Positions 1-5,315 of a stretch of 5,332 nucleotides of DNA are shown here, piece after piece; position 1 is the first letter of the stretch; each line of letters begins with the position of its first letter. This DNA is from Parcubacteria group bacterium CG2_30_45_37 (GTDB lineage: Bacteria; Patescibacteriota; Patescibacteriia; Patescibacteriales; GWC2-42-12): positions 1-5,332 of the forward strand of contig MNZH01000032.1 in the NCBI GenBank assembly GCA_001873515.1, read 5' to 3'. The position numbers were made by a program, and so were the translations under genes. The notes under the pieces were generated by a model that was not told the origin of the DNA, did not search any database, and saw nothing but the letters and a program-made list of their open reading frames with translations.

Positions 1-302
1 TTAACGGACAAGTCGCCGCGGTTTTCGGCTACGGAGATGAGGTGGCACCGGCCAAAATAGTGGACCAGTTCAAGAAAGACAAAGAAGGCAAACTTGAATT
101 TATCGGCGGAATTCTGGAAAATAAGTTTTTAAGTGGCGCTGAAGTCTCCGCCTTAGCCAAACTGCCGAGTAAGCAAGAATTATACGCCAGAATCGTCGGC
201 TCCATCAACGCGCCGGTCTCGGGCTTGGTTAACGCCTTAGCGGGCAATTTACGCAATCTGGTTTACGCGCTGAACGCCATTAAAGACAAGAAACAAATTT
301 AA
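1..302 (+). CDS. rplJ: Large ribosomal subunit protein L10 (uL10), 3' part
   Basis: This is the C-terminal 99 residues of ribosomal protein L10; the window opens inside the gene, with the frame set by the codon at base 3, so the true start lies outside. L10 binds 23S rRNA at the base of the ribosomal stalk and its C-terminal helix carries dimers of L7/L12. The visible part matches the family: a GYGDEVAPAKIVDQF stretch (the usual D-P-V-A-A-A-K region), then FIGGILENKFLSGAEVSALAKLPSKQEL, then SINAPVSGLVNALAGNLRNLVYALNAI, the classic L10 ending followed by the short basic tail KDKKQI. It stops at TAA 300-302, 10 bp before rplL, the normal rplJL operon order. A GTG at 42 opens a frame but is only an internal valine codon. 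Nothing looks disrupted. Confidence 0.95.
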   Translation, partial: NGQVAAVFGYGDEVAPAKIVDQFKKDKEGKLEFIGGILENKFLSGAEVSALAKLPSKQELYARIVGSINAPVSGLVNALAGNLRNLVYALNAIKDKKQI

Positions 303-312
303 TTATAAAACT

Positions 313-744
313 ATGGCAGACGAAATTAAAAATGAAGCTTCAACTGAAGAGAAAGAAGTTGTCGTTCCCGACAAGTTCAAGTCTTTGGTTGAAGCCGTGG
401 AAAAAATGTCGGTCTTGGATTTGGCCGAATTGGTTAAAATCCTGGAAAAGAAATTCGGCGTTAGCGCCGTGGCTCCGGCTATGATGATGGCCGCTCCGGC
501 GAACGGCGCGGCCGCCGCTCCGGTTGAAGAGAAAACCAGCTTTAACGTTGAATTATCCGACGTCGGCGCCAACAAAATCGCGGTCATTAAAGCGGTGCGC
601 GAATTGACCGAGATGGGCCTGAAGGACGCCAAGGATTTGGTTGATGGCGCTCCCAAAATGGTGAAAGAGGGCGTGAAAAAAGAAGAGGCCGAAGCCATGG
701 AAAAGAGACTGGAAGAAGCCGGCGCCAAAGTGACCTTAAAGTAA
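313..744 (+). CDS. rplL: Large ribosomal subunit protein L7/L12 (bL12)
   Basis: Complete 143-residue L7/L12, the multicopy acidic stalk protein that recruits translational GTPases. It has an N-terminal dimerisation domain (about residues 21-52, with MSVLDLAELVKILEKKFGVSA), an alanine/proline-rich hinge (about 53-72, containing three consecutive methionines) and the globular C-terminal domain (73-143, with GANKIAVIKAVRELTEMGLKDAKDLVDGAP and EEAGAKV). It is roughly 20 residues longer than the Escherichia coli protein, mostly from an acidic N-terminal extension (MADEIKNEASTEEKE). The ATG at 313 follows the rplJ stop by 10 bp, so the two are surely cotranscribed. The bases before the ATG (AATTATAAAACT) contain no Shine-Dalgarno motif. 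The gene ends at TAA 742-744, just before a strong terminator, so the operon ends here. Confidence 0.97.
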   Translation: MADEIKNEASTEEKEVVVPDKFKSLVEAVEKMSVLDLAELVKILEKKFGVSAVAPAMMMAAPANGAAAAPVEEKTSFNVELSDVGANKIAVIKAVRELTEMGLKDAKDLVDGAPKMVKEGVKKEEAEAMEKRLEEAGAKVTLK

Positions 745-751
745 ATTATTA

Positions 752-791
752 AAATAAAAAAGACGCTCTAAAACCAGCGTCTTTTTTATTT
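752..791. terminator. Bidirectional intrinsic terminator between convergent genes
   Basis: A perfect 16-bp stem pairs 752-767 with 776-791 around an 8-base loop (CTAAAACC). The core is AGACGCT/AGCGTCT, flanked by an A-run on the left and a T-run on the right, so each strand reads a GC-bearing hairpin followed by a U-tract. It lies 8 bp after the rplL stop and 9 bp before the stop of the minus-strand gene ending at 800, and can therefore end both transcripts. Confidence 0.93.
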
Positions 792-799
792 GGCGAAGA

Positions 800-3094
800 T
801 TATTTATTGGCCGGTAAACTTAAGCTAACCAGCCAAACGGCCGCGTCGTTCAAGAAGTATATTTTTTGTTCGGCTTCATCAATCTGGAAGTCTATTAAAT
901 TATTGAATTTATCGTTGGTATACTGGTTAATGAAGTTTCCGGTTTTATCAAAGACCGCCAATCTTTTGGCCGTGGGCTCTAAAACGTAGATATAATTTTG
1001 CTTGGCCGTGGCGGAAACTTTGGCGGCTTGGCTGAAGGCTGGTTCAACCGCGGCCAAAGAGAATTCTTCGGCTTGGCCTTTGGCGTATTTTAAAATCTGC
1101 CCGTCGGTGTTTAAGAGATAAATACTGCCGTCAATATCCAGGCTGGTGGCGTCGCTTAAATCCGCCCGGCGGTTCAGCCAAGCCGCGCTGGCGCCGACTT
1201 TGTCGGCGCTTTTAGTGAAGCGGTAAATTTGTCCGCTACCGCGATCGGCCAGATAGAAGCGATTATTATATTGCTTTAAGTCAATGGCGTTAGCCAAATC
1301 GCCCTGATAATCAAAACTCAAGGTTGATACTTTTTCGCTTTTCAGGTCCAGAACCACCAGCCGGCCGCCGTCAAGATAATAAAGGTTGTTATTTTTATCT
1401 GTGCTCGGGAATTTAAGCGAGCTGGCATTTTGGCTGTTTAGACTGATGGTGGTTATCAGTTGGCTTTTCAGATCAATGGAGTAGATGGCGCTTTGGGCCG
1501 AATCGGCGGCGTAAATTTTCCCCGGTGCCAAGATTAGGCTGGTCGGTTTGGCGTTGGCGTTAAGGTTGGCGAAATTGGCCACCTCTTTCGGTTCTGCTAT
1601 GATAACGCGGCTGATCTTGTCCCGCTGCACCTGGTTTTTGGCCGCGATAACATTATATTGGTCAATTTGGGCCTGGTTTTTCCGCGGCAGCTGGCCCGAG
1701 AGAATTTTAACCTCATCAAGCAATTTTTTGGCGCCGTCTTCGTTATTATACAGAAAGCTGGCGTCAATTTGATTTTGCTTTTGTTCAATCAGGGTGATTA
1801 AGTTGCTCGCGGCCAGTTCTTTTTCCAGTTGTTTATTTTTCACGGCCTGCCAGCCCAGGTTGGCGCTGAATAACAACAGGCAGGCGATAAAGGCGGAAAA
1901 TAAAATTTTATTCAATCGGCCCAGGTTTTTGTACCAGCTAAAAAAGCTGATTAACGCCAGTCTGGCCTTAAGATAGGCGTTTTTAACGGCGGCTGTTAAA
2001 TTATTAAAAAAATCCGCCATGGCCCGCTTATCGGTGATAATTTTAAAAAGGAAAATTATCAGGCCGATTAAACCGGAGCCGGCGCTTTTAAGGAAAACAA
2101 ATATTCTGGCCGGCGAGAGCCAGCCGGGTTTCTTTTTGGCGAAAATTTTGTCTTTCAAAGCAAAAGTCGTGGGGCCGGGCTTAGCGGCCGGCCGGAAGCT
2201 AAAGCGGTCGGTTAACTGGTTAAACCAAGCCAGCCATTTTTTGGCGCTCACCAGCCCGGCGGGGGTCAACAATTTTTCGGTCTTTTCTTCGGTCACTAGA
2301 AGATTTTCAATTGAGGCGTTGGTGGAAGCGGCCACCGGCTCCTTGATTTTTACTTCAGCCATTTCCAGGCCGGCGGTGTTTTTAATGATAATGCCCAAAA
2401 AGGGCACGTAAAGGTTGATTTTACTCAGAGTGTTTTTAATTTGTTCGGCGGCGCTGGCCGGGGGCAGAGTGGTGATAATGCCGATGATTTGCTTGGCCGA
2501 AAGGTACTCGGCGAAAGTTTCATTGGTAAACAGGAAATAACCCGAGCGCGGCAAAGCGCCGCTCACCACGTTGGAAAAAAGCTTTGTCAGATTGGCGCCT
2601 CGCTTGGCCTCGCCGCCGGTTTGCTCCGAGATATCGGCCAGCTTGTATTTGGCGGTTTCTTCGGCCTTGCTTTTATAGATTAACAGCGCTTTGTTTTTTC
2701 CCAAACTGGCGAAGTGCAAGCCGTCATTATAAATTACGCCGATGGTAATATTTAATAGGCCGGGGTTAAGCCTGATTTTTTCGCTTTGCAGGAATTCCGC
2801 CAATTTTTTATTGGTTTTAGCCAGGGCCGATTCAAAAATATGCTCAATTCTAATGGATTTCAGCCGTTCCCTTAAAATCATTTTTTCGCTCAGATAGTAA
2901 TTATGGTTGACGGTATTAATCAGGAAATTGATAATTTTTAGATTTTCCGCTTTGGCGGAATCAATTTGGATTAAGGCGAACAGTTTTCCGGCCAGCGCCT
3001 CTTTATTGGCGTCCGGCTGGGCCACGAAGATTTCCAGCGTGGCCGGGCTTCTTTGCGGCGGCGTCAGAATAAATTGGGCGATTTTATAATTCAT
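800..3094 (-). CDS. Membrane-anchored PPM-fold pseudophosphatase with a six-bladed beta-propeller
   Basis: Read from the ATG at 3094 this is 764 residues. Residues 1-240 resemble the PP2C/PPM phosphatase fold: LFALIQID near 45, a strand pair ITIGVIYNDGLHFASLGKNKALLIY near 117-140, and GYFLFTNETFAEYLSAKQIIGII near 185-207. The usual GD, SDG and DN motifs read GK (132-133), TNE (190-192) and PF (231-232), so metal-dependent catalysis is probably lost. A basic linker follows, then a hydrophobic stretch (about 340-354) and a clear transmembrane helix (about 397-418, LFSAFIACLLLFSANLGW), then a helical stalk (about 419-500). The C-terminus has six repeats of a [IFL]Y-x-L/A motif with tyrosines at about 528, 572, 614, 659, 703 and 746, i.e. 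42-45 residues apart, which fits a six-bladed NHL-like propeller. With one membrane pass the propeller would be outside the cell; if the first hydrophobic stretch also crosses, it would be inside. The function is unknown; a sensor or scaffold is inferred. Confidence 0.72.
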   Translation of the reverse strand: MNYKIAQFILTPPQRSPATLEIFVAQPDANKEALAGKLFALIQIDSAKAENLKIINFLINTVNHNYYLSEKMILRERLKSIRIEHIFESALAKTNKKLAEFLQSEKIRLNPGLLNITIGVIYNDGLHFASLGKNKALLIYKSKAEETAKYKLADISEQTGGEAKRGANLTKLFSNVVSGALPRSGYFLFTNETFAEYLSAKQIIGIITTLPPASAAEQIKNTLSKINLYVPFLGIIIKNTAGLEMAEVKIKEPVAASTNASIENLLVTEEKTEKLLTPAGLVSAKKWLAWFNQLTDRFSFRPAAKPGPTTFALKDKIFAKKKPGWLSPARIFVFLKSAGSGLIGLIIFLFKIITDKRAMADFFNNLTAAVKNAYLKARLALISFFSWYKNLGRLNKILFSAFIACLLLFSANLGWQAVKNKQLEKELAASNLITLIEQKQNQIDASFLYNNEDGAKKLLDEVKILSGQLPRKNQAQIDQYNVIAAKNQVQRDKISRVIIAEPKEVANFANLNANAKPTSLILAPGKIYAADSAQSAIYSIDLKSQLITTISLNSQNASSLKFPSTDKNNNLYYLDGGRLVVLDLKSEKVSTLSFDYQGDLANAIDLKQYNNRFYLADRGSGQIYRFTKSADKVGASAAWLNRRADLSDATSLDIDGSIYLLNTDGQILKYAKGQAEEFSLAAVEPAFSQAAKVSATAKQNYIYVLEPTAKRLAVFDKTGNFINQYTNDKFNNLIDFQIDEAEQKIYFLNDAAVWLVSLSLPANK

Positions 3095-3102
3095 AATCGG
3101 TT

Positions 3103-3131
3103 TTGACTTAATGCTAGGTTTATTATACAAT
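3103..3131 (+). promoter_or_regulatory. Promoter of the winged-helix regulator gene
   Basis: On the plus strand TTGACT (3103-3108) and TACAAT (3126-3131) are separated by exactly 17 bp, each matching five of six sigma-70 consensus bases. Transcription would start near 3138, giving a leader of about 29 nt before the ATG at 3167. Its -10 box shares bases 3126-3127 with the -10 box of the opposite promoter. Confidence 0.72.
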
Positions 3132-3150
3132 AAAGCCAGAAATAAGTTAA
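3122..3150 (-). promoter_or_regulatory. Promoter of the pseudophosphatase-propeller gene
   Basis: On the minus strand there is a -35 box TTAACT (3150-3145, four of six consensus bases), a 17-bp spacer and a perfect -10 box TATAAT (3127-3122). Transcription would begin near 3115, about 20 nt upstream of the ATG at 3094. This makes the TTG at 3130 impossible as a start for this transcript, because it lies upstream of the predicted start site and overlaps the -10 region. Confidence 0.7.
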
Positions 3151-3166
3151 GCTAATTTTTTAAAAC

Positions 3167-3772
3167 ATGCTGGAAAAATTGTTCGGTTCAAAAGCCCGGG
3201 TAAAGATTTTAAAGCTGTTTTTGCTTCATCCGCAGGATAAATTTTATATCCGGCAGCTGGCGCGCGATTTAAAGCTGCAATTAAATTCGGTGCGGCGCGA
3301 GCTGGAAAATTTGGAAAATTTCGGCATTTTAACCTCGGATTTTAAAAGCGAAGCGACCGAGGCGGGGAACCAGCCGACGGCCGGCGGGCAGGAGAAAAAA
3401 TATTATCGCGCCAATCCGGATTTTGTTCTGTTTGACGAGATTAAGGCGCTAATCGTTAAGGCGCAGATTTTATACGAAAAAGATTTCGTACGCAAACTCA
3501 AGAGCATGGGCAAAATAAAATTATTGATTCTGACCGGCATTTTCGCCAATAACCCCAGCACTTTGATAGACATCCTGTTAGTGGGCCGGGTCAATAAAGC
3601 CAAGCTGGTCAAGTTAATCAACGAGCTGGAAGTCGAGCTGGGGCGGGAGATAAATTTTACCCTATTTGACCCGCAAGAATTCAAGTACCGCCGCGACATT
3701 ACGGATATATTTTTGTACGGCATTTTGGAAGGCCGGAAATTGGTGGTGATTGATGAAGTGGGGTTGAGTTAA
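3167..3772 (+). CDS. Winged-helix DNA-binding protein with degenerate nucleotidyltransferase-like domain
   Basis: A 201-residue protein. Residues 1-60 form a winged helix-turn-helix: LFGSKARVKILKLFLLHP, then FYIRQLARDLKLQLNSVRRELENLENFGIL, where about 38-51 would be the recognition helix. A wing with a Gly/Glu-rich loop (about 58-78) ends at KYYRANPDF. Residues 116-201 resemble a minimal nucleotidyltransferase (LILTGIFANNPSTLIDILLVG, then ELGREINFTLFDPQEFKYR and ILEGRKLVVIDEVG). The usual GS motif reads GI, and the paired aspartates of SDxD are reduced to one (D135), so catalysis is unlikely. Such winged-helix/nucleotidyltransferase-like proteins are common in Patescibacteria and archaea and are generally assigned as ArsR-like regulators. 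It is transcribed divergently from the propeller gene through an overlapping promoter, which suggests it controls that promoter and its own. No Shine-Dalgarno precedes the ATG (TTTTTAAAAC). Confidence 0.78.
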   Translation: MLEKLFGSKARVKILKLFLLHPQDKFYIRQLARDLKLQLNSVRRELENLENFGILTSDFKSEATEAGNQPTAGGQEKKYYRANPDFVLFDEIKALIVKAQILYEKDFVRKLKSMGKIKLLILTGIFANNPSTLIDILLVGRVNKAKLVKLINELEVELGREINFTLFDPQEFKYRRDITDIFLYGILEGRKLVVIDEVGLS

Positions 3773-3798
3773 GAGAATTATTCGGTTATTTTTTTTAT

Positions 3799-3830
3799 AA
3801 ATCCTCTTAGCTGGGGGATTTTTATTTTTC
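3799..3830 (+). terminator. Intrinsic terminator of the winged-helix gene
   Basis: An 8-bp stem (AAATCCTC, 3799-3806, with GGGGATTT, 3814-3821, one G-T wobble) closes a 7-base loop and runs into TTTATTTTTC. It starts 26 bp after the stop codon. On the opposite strand the hairpin is followed by an A-run, so it works only for plus-strand transcription. The insertion sequence begins 2 bp after the last base of this terminator. Confidence 0.75.
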
Positions 3831-3842
3831 CTGTTAGTAAGA

Positions 3843-3879
3843 TTTTAAAAGTGAACATATTTTGCTTTAAAAGTGAACA
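3843..3879. repeat. Left terminal repeat pair of the insertion sequence
   Basis: Two direct copies of TTTAAAAGTGAACA lie at 3844-3857 and 3866-3879, exactly 22 bp start to start. The outer copy extends by one T to the 15-mer shared with the right end. The inner copy overlaps the end of the transposase gene: its reverse complement encodes the last residues V-H-F and the TAA stop. Confidence 0.9.
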
Positions 3880-5141
3880 TTATTTAAATCGCTGATTTTA
3901 AGTCTTTGCGCGCCCAAGTATTTATCTTGATGCCAGAATCTAACTTCCATAACTCCGGTTTTGTGGTCCGGGTAGATTTTTAAATCAATGGTTTGCCCCG
4001 GCAAGGCATTGGTTAGACTAAATACTTTTTTATGGAATTTAATTTGCCGGTAGCCGTCAACGATTCTTTCTTCCCGCAGGCAGAAAATATCTTTAGTCGA
4101 TTGAAACGGCGGCTCCAATTTGAATTCCCTGAACAGCGATTGTTTTTCCCTGATTGCCCGGTCAAATCTGACAGCCGGAATTTCTTTAGTGGTTGAATGA
4201 ACCTGTTGGTAATTATACCGGTTTATCTCGCTTTTTAAAACTTCTCTGGCCTGGCTGATTTTCTTGATGCCTTCCCTGACGCAGGTTCTGACCAAATGAT
4301 CCTGTAGCCATTGATAGGGCCGCTCAATCTTGCCTTTGGCCTGGGGCGACAGGGCGTAAACTATTTCAATTTTTAAATCTTTCATCACCCGCTTCCACTG
4401 CGGATCGGCGTCATCGGTGAATTTAGAATAGTTAACCCAATAACTTTTAATGTCCCGGTCTTTTACATATCTGAAAATACTGTGCTGATCAACGTAATAT
4501 GAGAAAGGCATTCCGTAATGCAAAATTACTTCTTGAGCCGCTAAAATATGCTTAAAACTGGTTTCTTCCTCCCATAAATCGCCATACAATATTTTTCGGG
4601 AAAAATCATCTAAACTGGTAATCAGCTGCCATTTGACCCCGGCGTCCGGCGCGAACAGATGGTGCGAGCTGTCGTGCTGGATTAGTTCGCCGGCGTAATG
4701 GGACAGAATCTGCCGGTCATGGATTTTTTTTGGCGGTTTGCCCAGATAGTAGTTATTGGCTTTAGCCCGATCGATGATTGTATCCAGGGAAACTTTCTGG
4801 CTGTATTTATCTTTCAGCAAGTTTTTAATGTAGCTGTAATTATATCTCTTGGTCGGGACGTCCTGTTTATCGATAATATTGATTTTTTCAAATTTCAATT
4901 CGGCTAATATGTTCTTTTCAATCTCGGAACTGATTTTCCTGGTGGGACTTTGCCGCGCGTAATCAATGCTGAAATTAGCCCGGTCAGATTCGTAGGCGGC
5001 TGATAACTGGTAGAATCTGGTTCGGCCTACGCCTAATTTGGCGATGGCCGCGCCGGCTTTAATCTCCCCGATTAGATATTTGTTTAGAATGAACTTGACC
5101 TGTTCGCCGGATAATCGGTTGTGCAATTGTTGTTTAGCCAT
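3867..5141 (-). CDS. DDE transposase, IS1202/ISNCY-like, integrase-core type
   Basis: A 424-residue transposase, apparently intact. Residues 10-50 form a helix-turn-helix (LSGEQVKFILNKYLIGEIKAGAAIAKLGVGRTRFYQL), and about 70-145 a second DNA-binding region (YNYSYIKNLLKDKYSQKVSLDTIIDRAK). The RNase H-like catalytic core has the full triad: D157 in LIQHDSSHHLF, D218 in YYVDQHSIFRY and E273 in LSPQAKGKIERPYQWLQDHLV. The Y-x-D-x-H-S-I-F and S-P-Q-A-K-G motifs are hallmarks of the IS1202/ISNCY type rather than IS3 or IS481. The C-terminal domain (about 340-424) is beta-rich (ERIVDGYRQIKFHKKVFSL, PGQTIDLKIYPDH). The ATG at 5141 has no Shine-Dalgarno and lies 3 nt below a perfect hairpin. The final codons fall inside the inner left terminal repeat. 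No terminator for this strand is visible downstream. Confidence 0.9.
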   Translation of the reverse strand: MAKQQLHNRLSGEQVKFILNKYLIGEIKAGAAIAKLGVGRTRFYQLSAAYESDRANFSIDYARQSPTRKISSEIEKNILAELKFEKINIIDKQDVPTKRYNYSYIKNLLKDKYSQKVSLDTIIDRAKANNYYLGKPPKKIHDRQILSHYAGELIQHDSSHHLFAPDAGVKWQLITSLDDFSRKILYGDLWEEETSFKHILAAQEVILHYGMPFSYYVDQHSIFRYVKDRDIKSYWVNYSKFTDDADPQWKRVMKDLKIEIVYALSPQAKGKIERPYQWLQDHLVRTCVREGIKKISQAREVLKSEINRYNYQQVHSTTKEIPAVRFDRAIREKQSLFREFKLEPPFQSTKDIFCLREERIVDGYRQIKFHKKVFSLTNALPGQTIDLKIYPDHKTGVMEVRFWHQDKYLGAQRLKISDLNNVHF

Positions 5142-5144
5142 AAT

Positions 5145-5174
5145 GATTTTGGATTAATTCATTAATCCAAAATC
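5145..5174. promoter_or_regulatory. Perfect inverted repeat abutting the transposase start
   Basis: Arms GATTTTGGATTAAT (5145-5158) and ATTAATCCAAAATC (5161-5174) are perfectly complementary over 14 bp, with only 2 unpaired bases in the centre. In the transposase mRNA the stem would end 3 nt upstream of the AUG and cover the ribosome-binding region. It could be a translation-limiting hairpin or a palindromic operator for the transposase; the sequence does not decide between them. It has no U-tract, so it is not an intrinsic terminator. Confidence 0.75.
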
Positions 5175-5203
5175 TTAGCCTAAAAACCTATTTAAAAACA
5201 GCT

Positions 5204-5232
5204 AATATATTTTGTTCACTTTTAAAACCGAA
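5204..5232 (-). promoter_or_regulatory. Possible transposase promoter overlapping the inner right repeat
   Basis: On the minus strand TATATT (5209-5204) matches five of six -10 bases. At 17 bp spacing the -35 position reads TTCGGT (5232-5227), a poor match. If used, transcription starts near 5198 and the leader includes the hairpin. The -35 and spacer lie in the inner terminal repeat, so transposase binding to its end would block this promoter. Confidence 0.35.
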
Positions 5233-5266
5233 AATCGCGCAAAATTGTTCACTTTTAAAACCGAAA
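5212..5266. repeat. Right terminal repeat pair of the insertion sequence
   Basis: A 22-base sequence beginning TTGTTCACTTTTAAAA and ending CCGAAA occurs identically at 5212-5233 and 5245-5266, exactly 33 bp apart, and inverted relative to the left-end copies. The outer copy is followed by TGACA, matching the element terminus at 5271. The inner copy overlaps the likely -35 region of the transposase promoter. Confidence 0.92.
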
Positions 5267-5286
5267 TGACACTTGCTTGGCCAGGC

Positions 5287-5315
5287 TTGACAATTTCGCT
5301 AATCTAGACTATGCT
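5287..5315 (+). promoter_or_regulatory. Near-consensus promoter reading out of the window
   Basis: A perfect -35 box TTGACA (5287-5292), a 17-bp spacer and TATGCT (5310-5315, four of six consensus bases) form a sigma-70-type promoter with start near 5322. It begins 15 bp outside the right end of the insertion sequence, so it belongs to the host chromosome and should drive a gene just beyond the window. No coding start is visible in the remaining bases. Confidence 0.65.

Larger units (their letters stand above)
3832..5271 (-). mobile_element. Insertion sequence, IS1202 (ISNCY)-like, about 1440 bp
   Basis: The element holds one transposase gene and nothing else. The boundaries come from aligning the two ends: 3832-3857 and the reverse complement of 5246-5271 match at 21 of 26 positions, both beginning TGT(T/C)A and both ending in the identical 15 bases TTTTAAAAGTGAACA. 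Each end carries a second, inner copy of that repeat. No target-site duplication is visible: the left flank reads TTTTTCC and the right flank CTTGCTT, and comparing about 29 bp on each side also finds none. Assignment to the IS1202/ISNCY group rests on the transposase motifs, not on a database match. It sits between a terminator and a promoter and interrupts no gene. Confidence 0.82.

Noticed and set aside
42..302. GTG at 42 as the start of a small independent gene
   Set aside because: The frame is open to the window edge and the upstream residues continue the L10 sequence, so this is an internal codon of rplJ.
303..728. A 141-codon open frame on the minus strand across rplL
   Set aside because: It lies entirely antisense to the clear rplL gene, its Ser/Ala-rich product resembles no family I know, and it arises from the codon bias of the real gene.
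2019..2683. Two plus-strand open frames (130 and 80 codons) inside the propeller gene
   Set aside because: Both are shadows of the minus-strand gene, with low-complexity products and no promoter or start signal.
3779..3798. First T-run after the winged-helix gene, considered as a separate terminator
   Set aside because: The bases before this T-run form no stable stem. The hairpin at 3799-3821 is the better terminator.
3843..5266. Repeats spaced at regular intervals, considered as a CRISPR array or origin iterons
   Set aside because: There are only two copies at each end, in inverted orientation, flanking a transposase gene. Terminal repeats of an insertion sequence explain them fully.
3822..5280. 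Target-site duplication at the element ends
   Set aside because: TTTCC on the left and CTTGC on the right do not match, moving the boundary by a base does not help, and no longer direct repeat of up to about 29 bp is seen.
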